DNA of 64,000 nt from Tilletiopsis washingtonensis (GCF_003144115.1 NW_020312014.1:26078-90077); one strand, 5' to 3'; shown: positions 20,421 through 33,900, counted from the stretch's first letter. Numbers and translations: made by a program. Notes: a model not told the origin generated them from the letters alone.

Positions 20421-22678
20421 TCAAGTCTTGACGGGCGACTCATCGGGCGAGACGGGCACGACCTCGACGCGCGGCTGCTGCGCCTGCTCGCCACTCTTGC
20501 TCGTCTCCGACTTGTGGTCCTCGACCTTGCTGCCCTCTGGTTTCTCCTCTACCGAGCTCTGGCCGTCGCTTGCCGCCTGCTTCTGCTGCTCGCGCTGCTC
20601 CTCGAGCTCGCGCTCCTCGAGCGCATGCAGCGCCGGGTGCTGCGCGTGCGGCACGGTAGGCAGCGTCGACTCGTCGCGGCGCTCCGGCGGCACGAAGACG
20701 TCGAACCAGCGCGGCATGCTAAAGCACAGCACGATCACAACGATCGGAATATGTCCCAGGGCGAAGCCGAGGATGTGCAGCGGGTCGTAGCGCAGCTGGT
20801 AGAAGCTCGGGTAGCTGAAGCTGTAGACGATCGCGAGCACCGGGCCGGAGACGTAGCGCAGCAGCGGGCCCCAGAACGGCGGGATGCTCCAGTTCTTGCC
20901 CGTCGCGACGATGCGGTTGAGGTCGCGGCGCAGCTGGTTGCCCTGGTAGGCGGCCACGTACCAGAAGCGCTCCAGCCACACGTACTTGCCCCAGAAGCTC
21001 GGCGGGCGACTGAGCGGCGTCTTGCCAAGAATCATGGCGGCCAGGCTGCCGAGGATGTAGAGGCCGAAGCCCACGCCTGCTCCGGCTGCCGGAGACACGG
21101 CATGCGCGACGGTCACGCCACAGATCATGCCTCCAAAGTAGCCGCTGTTGTAGCTTGCGAACGCGGGCAGGCCGACCTCGGTGATCACGTCGCGGTACCG
21201 ATACACGGACGTGGAGAGCGTCACCTCGCAGAATACGACGAACACCAGCGCCACGTCCGAGACCCAGCGATCGACGCCGGTCAGGAGCGCCTCGCCGAAC
21301 TGCGTGCAGTACGGCAGCGAGAAGCAGAACGAGACGAGCACGCATGCAGCGACGACGAGCGTGCGGTTCTGGACGCGTCCCGTATCCAGAATCGCCGTGA
21401 CGACGGCATCAAGCATGGCGAATGCCGAGCTGTAGCCGAGCGTCATCAGTGTTGTGAACAGGGCGAAAGCCCAGAAGTTGGCGCCGGGCAGCTGTGCCAC
21501 GGCCTCGGGCAGCGTGAGGAAGCCGACGGTAAAGGCGCCGAGCGGCGGCGCGCCGGGCTCGGGGAAGAGCTGCAGGAAGCCCACGACGCCGAACACGGCG
21601 AATGCGGCGAAATTCTCGAAGAGCACGTTGCTTCCAGCAATCAGTAGGCCGTCGACCACGACGTTGCTGAAGCGACTCGAGTACGAGGCGTAGCTGGTGA
21701 AGTAGCCGAATCCCACACCGATCGAGAAGAAGACCTGGGAGCATGCCGTCTGCCAGATGCGACCGTTGGCGAGCTGTTCTCCGCGCCACGTGCCGACGAA
21801 GAGCCGGACGCCGTCGACGGCGTTGGGCAGCGAGCATGCCCGTCCGACGAGGATAATCGTGATCACAATGGGCATGCCCATCGTGAAGTATACGACACGG
21901 CCTGTCATGCCTACACCTCGGAAAATGCTGATGAACACGAGGAAAAACGTGAAGACCGACCATCCAACAGTCTCGCCGATGAAGGCGATGTTCGGGTACT
22001 GCGTGTAGCTGAGCACGCTGTTGCCGGAGGCGGACAGCTCGCCGGCGATCGGCGTTGGGTTCGCCACGACCTCTGCGTAGAAGTCCGGAGCACGGCCGGC
22101 CCACGGCAGGGGCGAGATGAACGAGTTGCGCCAGTACGTCATGACTGCGAGGCGTCAGCACGCGTGCGACAGATGCCGTCGACTGTAGTGCCGGCACTCA
22201 CTCCAGGCGAGGTTCACGACGAAATAGGGAACCACCAGGAAGGCGACCCACAGCATGCCCAGTCCGACGCCGCGCAGGCGCTTGCTGAGCGCGTTGTACG
22301 CGACGACGCCTCCCGCGCGGTGTGCCTGTCCGATCGACAGCTCGAGCATGAGCGTCGGAATGGCGATGAGGATGACGGCCATGAAGTAAGGAATGAACCA
22401 TGACAGGCCCGCCTGGGCGTTGTAAACTAGTGATGCAGCAGTCAGCACGTGGCCAATCTGCGCACAGACGCCGCTGCACTGTCCGGAGTGGTCCCGCCAT
22501 GTCCAGCGCAGGGTGTTCACTCACCGACCGACGGATAGCGCAAGAGATTGCCCATGCCTGCGCAGCCCGACATGCTCGCAAGGACGAAGCCGGCGCGCGA
22601 AGGCCACACGTCGCGCCCATCGCTGCCCTTGTCGGCCGTCGGCGCCAGCTTGCGCCCGATGCGGCGGAGGGCGTTCAT
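20421..22678 (-). CDS. SLC6 / neurotransmitter:sodium symporter family transporter, 700 aa
   Basis: Twelve-helix secondary transporter of the LeuT/NSS fold. Exons 22678-22525, 22426-22202 and 22144-20421 join in frame to 700 aa. TM1 contains GCAGMGNLLRYPSVVYNAQAG, matching the Na+/substrate motif G-x-G-N-x-x-R-F/Y-P of SLC6; the exon 1-2 junction falls inside it. TM3 begins IPTLMLELSIGQAHRAG (the LELxxGQ signature). TM6 to TM8 (SQVFFSIGVGFGYFTSYASY and LDAVVTAILD) also fit. The tail from about 595 is cytosolic, Glu/Gln/Ser-rich and charged. Substrate is probably an amino acid or related zwitterion coupled to Na+, but chloride dependence and substrate cannot be read out. SLC6 proteins are best known from animals and bacteria; fungal members exist but are sparse. 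Confidence 0.9.
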
Positions 22679-23717
22679 CGTGTGAACGGAGAAGAGAGCT
22701 TGATGCTCAAAGCGGTGCAGCTATAGGGCTTGATGATGGCGAAAATGCGAGGTGAAGGGCTGATGCTGGAGGAGGTGCGAAGGTGTCCCTCATGTGGAGT
22801 CGCAGCTGCCTTTTGTCGGCGACGCGAGCCCGACGCGCGGGCGGCTCACAGTGCGCCTGCGCTGCGGCGCGTCACTGCCCAAGTCTTAGTGCCGCACGGC
22901 GGCGGCGCGCCAAGCATGACGCTCGCAGCGCCAAGACCGCGCCTGCCTGCGGCGCTCGGTGTCTTTGCCGCCGCGTGACAGCCTGCAGCAGCAGCCGCAG
23001 CCGCAGCATGAGGTGCGGGTGGCGCGGGGCGTGAGAGCAGCATGTGCGGCAAGATGGCGAGATGTGCGAGAGAGGCAAGATGTTAACCCAGCTGGCACGA
23101 CGTCAGTGTGGCAGAGGAGGGCTCGTCCTCGCCCTGAGGACGGAGGCACCACACGGGAGGCCAGCACCGCTCGAGGGCGCAGCAAGAACGCCGGACGCTG
23201 AGCTGCTCCGCTCAGGTACCGCCAGGACACGGCGCCGCCCGCCATGGGCACCATCTCCGTCTCCACCTCGCCGGCCTCGCTTCCCTGCTCGGCACACCTG
23301 CATGCATCCTGCAGGCTGCAGCACGAACCCATGACGCATCGGGAGACCCTGAGCACACCATTCGGCGGTGTGCGGGGCGCACGTGAGCTGCCTGCCGGGC
23401 GGGTTCCTGTTGCGGGATGCGAGCGTGTGCATGTGGATGCGGGCCAGGCACGAACCTCCGCCGGCTCGGAGGCGCTGCCGACGGAGCCAGCAGCCACCCG
23501 CACACCGTGTGTGCCTGGCGCTCTGCATTTGGCATCTCTCCTTCAGAGCTGCATCAGCCACAGCCGCCTCTCGCAAGCACAGCAAGCACTCCACGCATGA
23601 GACTGGTAGCTGGATGATCAAGGAACTGTGTAGTTGCAAGAGTGACGAGGACGGACGCAGGCAGAGAGCAGCACGCTCGCCGGGCGCGCGTGACTTTTGA
23701 GGGCAGCGACCAGCGTC
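22679..23717. other. Intergenic: SLC6 promoter and SCD6 3' flank
   Basis: 1.04 kb with several overlapping Arg/Ala-rich open frames on both strands and none with recognisable domains or good splice continuity. Contains the SLC6 promoter. No RNA gene recognised. Confidence 0.5.
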
Positions 23718-25174
23718 TCAGAGGCCGCCGTTCTGCTGTCCCTCTCCGCGCGGTGCGCCGCGCCCTCTTCCCCGTACACGGCCCCGCCCGCGGCCCCGGA
23801 AGCCCTCGCGTCCCGAGCCAAAGGCGGCCGTGTCACCCACCTCGCCAAACGTGCTCATGTTGCGGCGCTCCTCTGCCATGCGATTGGCGCGCGCTCCGCC
23901 ACGCCCACGGCCGCCGCCCATGCCGTTGTGCGGTGCCTCGGGCGCAGGGTTGCGCGGCCCGCCATGGCCGCCGCCGCGACGATCGTGCCGCTCGCGCACT
24001 TCGGAGGAGATGCTGTCGAAGAAAGACTGTGCGTGCCAATGTTCAGCCCTCGCACAGCATCGCACGTCAGGCGCGGCACTCACCGTGCTCTTGTCATAGA
24101 AGCTCTTCGGCTCCGCGGCAGGCGGCGGAATCGCATCCAGACCGCCCTCGGCCGCGCCGCGCTCCTGCTCCGGCGAGCCCGCTGCGGTCTCGCGCTCCTT
24201 CTCGAAGCGCGCGTTCGCAGCGGCAAAGTCAAAGTCCGCGTCGGGCACCTCCACGAGCGCCGCCGCGGCTGGGCCACGCCCCGCGCCCTGATCAAAGACG
24301 CTGCGCTCGGCGCGCGGCGCAGCGCGGCCGCCGGAGCCGGGCACGGCGCGCGTCTGGCGAGGCGACGTCTGCCCCTGGCGCGCGGCAGCGGCGGCGGCGG
24401 CGTGCGGCACGGCGGGCAGGTTGGCGCTGCTGGGCGCTGCGGGACGGCCGTTGGCCTGCTGCGGCGCCTTGGCCGGCGGCGCGCTGCCAACAGAGAGGTT
24501 GCCCATGGACGAGGCCAGCGAGGCGGCCGTGGTGCCCTCGCTCGAGGCCGCGGGCTGCGAGGGAGCGGCGGCAGCGCTCGGAGCGGAAGCCTGAGCGGCA
24601 GCGGGCGCAGCGGCAGGCGCTGGAGCTGCTGCCGGCGCCGGAGCTGGAGCAGGTGCTGGAGCAGGCGTAGACTGCCATCATGCGGCGTTAGCATCGCCCT
24701 CTCACCCAGGAGGCGCCGTGGACACTCACACCGATGATGGCCGGATCTTGGAAGGCCGGCTGCGCAGGCGGCGGCGCGACCTCCGGGTTCGGGTCGTCGA
24801 TCGTCAGATCCTTGACGTCGGCGGCGCGGAACACGATGCTCTCGTAGCGGTTCTCGCTGCCCGGCATCTCCTCGTACGGGCGCCCAAGCGCGGCGAGGCG
24901 CCCTTCGGTGCCGCATGCTCGCACTGCGGGGCCGTGTCAGCGCTGAGAGACGGACTGCGCAGGGCGACGGAGCTCACCATTCTTGAGCGAGATGGTCGCC
25001 TGCTCACTACGAAGCCCCACAGTGTCAGCATCGCTGCTGCACAGCTCCCGCCGAGCCGCAACTGCGCCTGGCGCTGCACGGCACGCACCTGTTGAGCGAC
25101 ACGAGGCGGCCCTGGTAGCGCACCTCGGACTTGGACGTGAGGCTGATGAGAGCGCCGATGAACTGGTGCGCCAT
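23718..25174 (-). CDS. SCD6: Scd6/LSM14/Tral translational repressor with LSm, FDF and RGG motifs, about 410 aa
   Basis: P-body protein that binds eIF4G and Dhh1/DDX6 and promotes decapping. Domains in order: LSm14 domain from the start (MAHQFIGALISLTSKSEVRY), continued over two small exons into SEQATISLKN and VRACGTEGR; a long Ala/Pro/Gln-rich linker with an (Ala-Pro) tract; the FDF motif in DADFDFAAANARFEKERE; the FFD box YDKST joined to SFFDSISSE; the TFG box RNMSTFGEV; and an RGG-rich tail. The intron at 24027-24083 (57 nt) lacks in-frame stops and sits exactly inside the FFD box, where its removal restores the consensus. The gene is transcribed in tandem behind the TMEM41-like gene, and a palindromic TCACGTGA lies 143 bp upstream of its start. 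Confidence 0.93.
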
Positions 25175-25316
25175 GGCTGCGGGCGAAGACGGAGGCGAGG
25201 AGGACAGAGAGAGAGTGACCCGAGGCGGATGCAAGAGGTGGGGAAGCAGGCGCGGGAGGCTTCGCGCTTGTGCGCATCGACGCAGCGGGGTCGTGCGCTG
25301 GCCGCTGGCGTGTACA

Positions 25317-25324
25317 TCACGTGA
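25317..25324. promoter_or_regulatory. TCACGTGA E-box upstream of SCD6
   Basis: Perfect 8-bp palindrome with a CACGTG core, in the 299-bp gap between the TMEM41-like stop and the SCD6 start. bHLH factors such as Cbf1-type proteins recognise this core. Function here is inferred from position only. Confidence 0.4.
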
Positions 25325-25473
25325 CGCCGTCCCCGCACAGGGTTGCGTGCAGCGGAGGACCTCGCTTTGGCACTCCTCTGCTTCAGAGCGACGCAGCAAG
25401 CATTGCGATTGCGCCCCGCTGCAGCCCAGAGATCTAGATACACATCACAGAGAGGGGACAGGGTTCCTAGTGC

Positions 25474-27290
25474 TCAGCCACGGCCGCCGACCACGCGTGT
25501 CCACAGCTGGCCGGCGCGCTCGCCCAAGCCCGGCGCCTGCTGATGCTGGCCGGGATAAGGCAGGCCTGGGCTGCCGCCATGGTGGCCCAGCACGCGTGCC
25601 GCCTTGCTGCCGCGTCGTGGCGCCGCCTCTTCCCGACGGTCGTCAAAGACGCGCGGCGCCGACGAGAGGCTCGCCGCGTCGGCGTCTTCGTCGTCCGAGG
25701 AGGGCACACTGGCGTTGCGCTCATTGCGCCACGCCGCTGTCCCACGTGCGCCGGGCAGCGCCGCCTCTTCGTCGCGATAGCCACTCATGGCATGGCGCAG
25801 CGACACGCGCGGCAGCTCGTCGTCGTCCGACTCGTCGTCGTCGGCAAAGTGCCCCGTGCCGCGGCGGCCCACGAGCGTCGAAGGCCGCGCGCCTTCCTCG
25901 CCGTCCAGACGCAGACGGCCGGCGGGCGCCTCGGCCTCCTCGAGCGGCGCGGCGCCCGTGTAGCGCTTGACGAGAATGGGCGTGAGGGCGGCGGCACACA
26001 CGACGACCATGAGCACCGCGTTGCGCACGGAGAGGAGGTTGAAGTCATCCGCGCTGCAGAGAGAATCGCGTCAGTAGAGGCAGTGCAAAAGTGCGTCATG
26101 CACCACACACCTCGACATCTGATCCAGCTTCTCGCCGATCGTCGTGTGGATGACCGACACGGCAAAGATGCCAAAGAAGGTGGACACCCAGAAGAGCGGC
26201 ACCTTGATGCCCAGGTGCGGCGCAAGGATGTTGACGATGTTGTGCGGCGGCAGCGGCATCATGCTGTGCGGGCCTGCTGCATGAGCAACCGATCTGCGGC
26301 ACAGCACAGGCAGACGACGCACCGGATGACAATCATGTAGCTCAGCAAGTTGTCCTGCTCGCCGATGCGCTCCTTCCACGCATCGACGCGTGCCTTCCAC
26401 TTGGGCATCGCCACGAGCACCTCGCCGAGGTACGAGGAGATGAGGTAGCAGATCGTCGCGCCTGTCGCGACGCTCTGGAAGCAGGTCAGGCAAGCGGCGT
26501 CAGTGGTAGCAGCGGGCGGCCAGGGAGCAGAGAACACGCACTGCGCAGACGATTGGCAAAGCCAGCGGCACGCCCCACATGGCGCCGGCGAGGATGGACA
26601 TGTACATGCTGCCGGGGATCGAGAATGCCTGCAGGCTGTGGCAGAGAGGAGCGGGCATGAGCATTGCGGTCAGTCGCAGTAGTCCGCCATGCAAACTGCA
26701 CAGCAGCTGCCTGTTGGGCAATGCTCCGCTCAACTCACAACATGTACACGACGATCCAGCAGAGCATGACGCGCGCAAAATGCTCCTCCTTGTAGTGCTG
26801 CAGCACGGCATTGAGCGCCTTGAGTTGCTCAAAGGAGCGCGGAATGGCCAGTGCCTCCTTGTCCTCGCTGAAAGCGAGCGTCAGTGCGAGAGTCCAAGAA
26901 AGGAGTGCCGGTGGGACGAGAGCTAGAGCTGCCGCCGCCGCTGCGCCGGTCCTCCGCCCCTCGTCGCACAGCGGACATGTGCGCTCTCACTCACGGACGG
27001 ATCTCCGGCAGGCCGAGCCACAGCGTGCCCACGCACACGAGCGCACACACGACAAACAGCGTCGCCAGCTGGCCCGCTGCTCTCAGCAGTGTCTGTCGCT
27101 GCCGTGCGCGCAGGGCCGCGTCTTGGCGCGCCTGCTCGTCGGCGGGCAGCAGATGCACGGCACTGCCGTCGGGCGAGAGCGCGCCGTCGGCGGAGACGTC
27201 GCGCAGCGCGTGTCGCGAAGCCAGGGAGGCGCCCGAGTCGACGCGGCGCAGCGAGGCGGCGGCGCGCGAGGGCGAGAGCGAGTGCGCCAT
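25474..27290 (-). CDS. TMEM41-like VTT/DedA-domain membrane protein (candidate ER scramblase), about 460 aa
   Basis: Multi-pass endomembrane protein of the VTT (SNARE-associated/DedA, PF09335) group, like TMEM41B, VMP1 and yeast Tvp38. N-terminal cytosolic tail of about 75 aa, then a TM helix (LATLFVVCALVCVGTLWL). The core motif FSIPGSMYMSILAGAMWG matches the family's F-x-x-PG-x-x-x-S-x-x-x-G re-entrant loop. ATICYLISSYLGE follows, then IVIR joined to MMPLPPHNIVNILAPHLGIK (TMEM41 signature R-x-x-P-x-x-P-x-x-x-x-N) and a final TM near VLMVVVCAAALTPILV. The C-terminal 160 aa are acidic and disordered (DDDESDDDE). About seven exons; the MMPLPP junction uses the GCACAG acceptor. TMEM41B and VMP1 are phospholipid scramblases that work with ATG2; here the gene is head-to-head with ATG2, 654 bp apart. 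A Tvp38-like Golgi role is the alternative. Confidence 0.85.
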
Positions 27291-27944
27291 GTCGGGCGAG
27301 GGCGCGGCGACGCCGGCGTGGACGTGGGTGAGGCGAGGGCGCGCGCAGCTGGCAGCGAGAGATCAGCGCTTGAGCGGGCGTGCGCAGGCGATGAGATAGT
27401 GAGGCAGAAGGTGTCGCAGTCGGGCAGGATGGTGGTGGTGGGAGCGTCGCTGGCCCGGCACGTCGGCACGCGAGGGTCCCTCGCGTGCTGGCGGGCGGGC
27501 GACACTGCTGGAGTGCCCGGGCTGTGCTGAGCTGAGGCTGGCGTGACCTGAGCGGGGTGCGTGGGAACACTTTCCGCACGCGCCGTGTGGAGTCAAAGCG
27601 CTATCGGAGCCCCTGCTGCGCCTCATGCAGGCTCCTCGCTCTCGACCCTCATCCCGGCCGCCGCACGCCTGGCCGCTACGCTCTGTATCTCTGCGTGTCT
27701 CAGCCTCACAGCGCAGCGCTAGTCACGGCCGATCGCCGGTAGCGAAGCCCCTCACGGCGCGCTGCGGCGCACGCGCCTTGCCGCTGCTCCTCCACCTTCC
27801 GCTGGACCCCGGCACACTTCGCGCGGCTGGCCGGCGCTCGTCTGCTGCTGTCAGCACCGCACTCCGCTCTCCTCTACGGCTTGCAACCTTCCTCGCTCGA
27901 CCATCGGGCCTGCTGCGGCGCCGTAGGCTGGCGGCCAGAGCAGC
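27291..27944. promoter_or_regulatory. Divergent promoter, TMEM41-like / ATG2
   Basis: 654 bp between the two start codons. No coding frame of note and no TATA box. A shared regulatory region for the two genes is inferred from geometry. Confidence 0.5.
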
Positions 27945-30900
27945 ATGTTCTCCTACCTGCCCTCGCTCCTCTCCGGCGCATGGCAGCACCTGCCCGCGTA
28001 TGCGGCCCTCTCCGGCGCACTGCAGCGGCGCCTGCTGGCCTATCTGCTGCGGCGCGCCCTCGGACGCTTCCTGGCGCCCGGCGCGCTCGATGCCGCCAGC
28101 ATCGACGCCGCCATCGGTAGTGGCAGCGTCGAGATTGCCGGTCTGCAGCTGAGTGCCGAGGTGAGTCGCATTGGCCGAGCGGTGAGGGAGTAGGTTGAGC
28201 GTGGCTTGGAGGCTGGATACTGGAGGCACGCACGGATAGCGAGAGGTCGGATTGCTGGTAGCGCTCAAGGTCGGTGCTGGCGTGAACGACCACTCGACGC
28301 CAGCGTGCAACTGCAGCGCGAGCACAGCTCCTTAGCTTCGGTCCGAGGCAGCCTCTCAGTTCTGACCCAGGCCAAGCACGCTGTGGCGCCGGACGCAGCG
28401 CAAGCGCGCCTGGCCGGAAGAACGTATTGGCTCTCGCTGACGCTCGCTCTGCCTCTCTTGCCGTCCCTTCCTGCACAGGCCATCAACGAGCTCCTCCCAC
28501 GCGGTCCGCTGCGCGTGGTCAGCGGACAGCTGGGCCGCGTCGCAGTGCAGCTGCCCTTCCCAAACCTCTGGAGCGGCGAGCTCAGTCTCTCGCTCTCCGA
28601 CATCGACGTTCGCGTCGCGCTCGACGGCAAAGTATCGCCGCCGGCGTCGCCGTTCGACAGTCCTCGTGCTGGCCGCTCTAGCGCAGGCCTCGAGGAGTCG
28701 ATCCTCGGCGCTGCAGAGAGCGTGTTTCATGACACGCTCGAGGGGCAGGAGCTGGAGGAGTCGCTGCAGGCGTCGATGCTAGCCGCAAGCACCGCTGTAC
28801 CAGGCACGTCAGCTGCTGCAGCTGCGGCGTCAGAGGCGCCCGCGCCCAGCTCGCTCATCGCCGGCATCGTCGAGGGTCTGCTCGCGCGCCTCAAGGTGTC
28901 CGTGCGGCGAGTGACTCTGCATCTGCAGCACTCGCAGCACCTCTCGGCGGCTGCCGGCGTGCAGCTCGAGTTGCGCATGGAGTCGTTCGACCTTCAATCG
29001 GAGGCCTCTGCCCCAGCAGCCTCGCATCCTGCGGCACTGCAAGACCGCCTCGTGCAAGAAGTCGTGCGCACCGCCCGCGTCGCGGGCATCTCGCTCTGGA
29101 TGACGCTGCCTGCCGACGCCGCCTCGCACGAAGCACGCGGCACTCGCCAGGCGCGGTGGAGAGCGGCGAGCTCGAGCGAGTCGGGGAGCTCGGACTCGGA
29201 CAGCGAGACGAACGAGTACATGGAGATGAGCTCTGCCATTCCGGATCTGCGACAGAGCAGCATCGCCACTGGCGCGCTTGACGCGAGTCAGGCCAGCGTG
29301 TATGCCAGCGCAGAGGACATTCGAGGCGTCGAGGTCTCCCAGACGAAGAGTCGGCCCGACGCGAGCGCCGACACGCAGGACGTCGACCGTGGGCCTGAGA
29401 TGCTTTTCTCGCTCGGCAGCGAGGCAATCGTGGTGCGCTTCGCGACGCTCAAAGAGGTGCCGCGGCCTGCGCCAGACAATTTTGCCTCGCAGAACGAGGA
29501 ACCCGATGCAGGAGAGGCGCAAGAGAACGAGACAGTCGTGGCACTGCCAGCCTCGCGGCTGCGCACGTCGCTCAGCGTCGAAGTGGGCGCCGTCGTCGCT
29601 TTCGTGCATCCGCGACAGCTTGCGGCGCTGATGTCGATGGCAGGCGAGCTCGGCTCGGCCTCTAGTCCGCCACGCGACGACGAGCAGCCGACCTCCCTGC
29701 CTGCTGCTCGAGCAGCCTTCGACGCGTCACTGCGTATCGCTGCACTGCACCTCATCTGCGCGTACGAGTCGCCCAATCAGCTGTCGCCGCCTTCGAAGCG
29801 AGCAATGCACGAGTCGCTGCAGGCCTTTTGGCAGCGGCCGGCACGCATACATCCGGCCGTCGGCCACTTGCGTCTTCGTGTGGAGGGAGTGGAGCTCGAT
29901 TACGCCGTCGCCGCCTCGTCCGAGCTCTCGCCTACAGCATGCGTTCTGGTGACGGACGTCGGCGTCTACGAGCACCTCTCGCCCCACCTGGCCAACGGCG
30001 ATGTCGCGACGGTCTTTCCGATTCTGTTGCCCGACGCCAACATGCAGGAGCAGTACGCGGTGCCGCTGGCCGGCACGCCCTTGGGCCTCGAGAAGAGACG
30101 AGAAGCGCTGGCGCCCTTGGAGCAAGTCAGTATGGACGCGGCAGACTGGCGTCTCGCGGCCAGCGAGCAGCGCTCCGCTCCATCAGCGACTAGCGAAGCT
30201 CCGCGAGCGTCGTCACAGGGCCCCTACTGGCGCGCCTCGTGGGGCGAACGCGCGTGGAAGGTGCGCCCTCGAGCTCGACGCGCTTCAAGCAGCGTCTCGT
30301 CTGCTGCGAAGGAGCTCTTGCGTCCGGCTGTGCGCGTAAATGTCGTGCTGCTAGTGACTGGAGCCTCGACAACGGTGGAGCTGGCGCCGCTACATGTCTT
30401 TGTCGACGTCTCGACGGTCAATCGCCTCATGCCGTTGGCGCAGTCCGCCAGCGCTGCGCTGCGGCAGAACGTGTGGTCGTCGGCACGCTCGGACATGTCG
30501 CAGTCCTTCGCCACGCTGACCGCATCGCCCAAGGTCAAGAGCGCGCCGCTGCAAGGAGCCTCGACCTCGACGTCGGCCAGCAGGACCGAGCTGCGCTGTG
30601 CCTTGCTGCGCGTGGAGCTGCGCGTGCCGAGCGCGGCTGCGGGACCTCAAGCGTCCGAGCTTCGGTCTGGCATCCTGATCGTCGATGTTCAGGGCATTGA
30701 TGCGCGTCTCGGTCCGCCAAGTAGAGATGTACCGCCGCATCGGTCATCAGTCGGCTTCGCGACTGGCCCGCCGCACACACGGGCGCGTCCTGACGCCGTC
30801 GCAGAGGACGGACGCTGCTCGATCGCCGCAGTTGTAGCCTTCTTCAAGCCGATCCGAGGTGCGTGTGCAGCTGCAGTATTGAGACGTAGAGACTGACCGG

Positions 30901-33900
30901 CTGCACTACAGAGGCACGAGCCACCGCATTCGCGGTAGTGGGCAAGCTTGCGGCAGACGAGGCTGCTGGTGCACCGCGCGACGAGCCTCGGCCACTGAGC
31001 CTCTGCTTGCTTCGTCGTCCCGGTGCTGTGTTCGCCAAACCGCGCTCATCGATCGACGTGCAGCTGCCGGCCGTGCGCACATCTCTGTCCAAGGCGCTGC
31101 TAGACCAGCTCGAGCTGCTGGCGGACGATCTCTCGCAGTGGTCTGCGGCGCTCGGACGTGAGACCGACACCGACGACGTCGACGGCGGCACCGACGCGCT
31201 CAAGATTCTCGGCTCGCGCTTCTTCGGCACCAAGCACAGCATCTCTGCCTTATCGGGCAGCTCGGACTCCACTGAGCTGGCCGGCAGGGGCGACAGCGCG
31301 CCGGCGCTAGCATTGAGCATCTCCGAAGGTGAGGCTCGTCAGAGAAGCTCCCGCGTCTCACTGGGCTGACTCCTGCCGGCAGCGTCCGTCTCGCTCCACG
31401 TTCCACGCGCGGACTCGACCAAGGATCTGCATCACCTCGAGGCGTCGGCGTCGGAGATCGCTTTGTTCGTCGATCCCGCGCATGCCGAGGTGAGATCTCT
31501 GCGCCGTCTCTACTTCATGGCCGTGACTGACCTGATCTCCTGCAGCTGACTACGCTCATTGATCTTTCGATCATGGACGTCGTGGTCAAAAGCCGCGTGG
31601 AAGAAGCGGCCACGACGTTCGTCTCGCGCACGCTCGAGCAGTCCCTGGTGCGCCGCGCTCGCGTCGCCGCTGCTGCTGCTTCGCTGACACCCCGTCCTGC
31701 AGGCGTCGGGCGGCATCGCGATGATCTCGCTGCATCTCTTGTCCATCGCCGAGGCGGACACCAGCTACCGCGAGTCCAAGATCGACGTCGCGCTGCGAGG
31801 CTTCACCGTTGCCGCCTCGCCGTCCGACGCGGCGCTGCTCAGCGATCTTGCGCGCTTCCTGCAGTCGCCCGAGGGCGCCTTCGAGCACGTCGAGCCTAAC
31901 GAGGTCACGCGCCTGTCGCTGCGCGTCAGAGACGTCTCTCTGGTCGTGTCTGCTCCTCGAGTCAGCGCGCAGGCGGCGGCTGTCATCGGCGAGCTCTCGC
32001 TCAAGGCCAAGCTGTCGCCGTACTCTCGGCGGACCACGTACAAGTTTGCGCTCCGCAACACTTCCGTGCTGCTCGCAGAGAGGGCCACCGCGCCCTCGGA
32101 AGAGAGGCGCCGCAAGATTCGCACGCCACTCGACCACTGGGCCGCCTGTGAATTCGCCACGCTCGTCGACCTCGCCGATGCCAAGGGCAGCCTAACGCTC
32201 AGCACGCTCACGCGGCCCGAGGTCGATGTCAAGGTGTCGCGGCTGCGCATCGAAGTCACTGCCTGCGCAGACACGCTGAGCGTCGTGGCTGAGCTCTCTC
32301 GCGCCCTGACGCCCGTGCCTGGGCCGCCTCCGTCATCCAGCGACCCCTCCGACGCGCAGGCTGCAGAATTGCGCGCTTCTGCGGCGGACTCTGACTCGAA
32401 AGAGCCAGACGGACGAGACATGCTCGCGAGCCTGGACGAGGATGCATTCCGCCGCAGCAGTCAGAACGCAGTGCTTGCGTCTTCTGCCGACCTCGTCGAG
32501 GACGACATTCCTCGCAACGCAAGCTACCTTGGCGCCGCGCCCGCCTCGCCCAGCATCGTGTCGGCGGCGCTCGAGGATGACGAGCTCCTCGGCTCGGGCT
32601 CCATTGAGACGCTCGACATTGCACCGTCCGTCGCCCAGAGCGCAAACGTCGTGCTCCAGAACGACGTCGTGACTGTGCGCCTGCTCGATCCGCGAGGCAT
32701 CTGCCCGAAGCCCAACTACTTTACCGATCCGCTGCTCGAGCCGCACGTGGCGCAGAACTCGTGAGTACCGGAGTGTCTTGTGGTCGTTCCGTCCTTTGCT
32801 GATTTGCGACGCGCAGTGCCTTTGCCAGCTCGGTGCGTGTCCGCATCGCTGACTGCGACTTTGCGCTGCGCCTGTTCGCTGGCTACGACTGGGATGCAAC
32901 GCGGCAGGCCATCGAGACCGAGGCCCGGCGGGTGCGACGCCGGCTGCAGAAGATCCAGCAGCTGCTGGACGAAGGCCAGACGCCCGACGACAGCGTCGAG
33001 GCCATCACGGGCGCGCTCTTCGACTCGATCCACATCTCGCTGCCCGCGGCACAGAGCGAGCTGGATGTCGGCGCCGCCATGAAGGTCATGGACGACGAGC
33101 TCGGCGAGCAGTCTGAGACGGCTTCCAACGCCAGCACGTGGCAGCCACTGCCGAGTGGCGCGGGCATCCGAGCGCCAGTGCACGGCCCCGCCTCGCGCCG
33201 CCGGAGCAAGCTGCAGCGCTCGCACAAGTCTATGATCGACATTGAGCTGCGAGGCATCGAGGCCGAGTTCGACGCCTTTGGGCGTACTTCGCCGACTGCG
33301 TCGCGGCTCGCGGTCAATGCGCGCTCGCTGCAGATCCTCGACAACATTCCGACGTCGACGTGGCGCACCTTTCTCACCGAGATGCTGCCCGAGAACCGCG
33401 CCTTTCGGCGCAACGACGAGTCGCGCATGCTGCGTGTCGAGGTGCACAACGTCCGTCCGCAGCTGGGCCAGTCGCCGCGCGAAGAGGTGCGTGTGCGTGC
33501 CAAGCTGGCGCCGCTGCGGCTGCACGTCGACCAGGACGCACTCGACTTCTTCAAGAAGTTCTTCTCGTTCAAGACGCCCGGCGTCGAGCCGGAGCCTGCT
33601 GGTGCGCCGGCGCCGCCTTCCGGCCCCTTTATTCGTGAGTACCCGCGATGTCTGCCGAGTGATGCTTGGCGCTCATCGCGTCGCCCGCGCAGAGCACGCC
33701 GAGATCTTCCCCATCCGCCTCAAGCTCGACTACAAGCCGAAGCGCGTCGACTACGGCCTGCTGCGCGAGGGCAAGACGGTCGAGCTGATGAACTTCTTCC
33801 ACTTCGACGAGGCAGAGATGACCCTGCGGCACGTCACCCTCCGCGGCCTTATGGGCTGGGCGCGCCTGTTCGACACGCTCAACGACATCTGGACGCCCGA

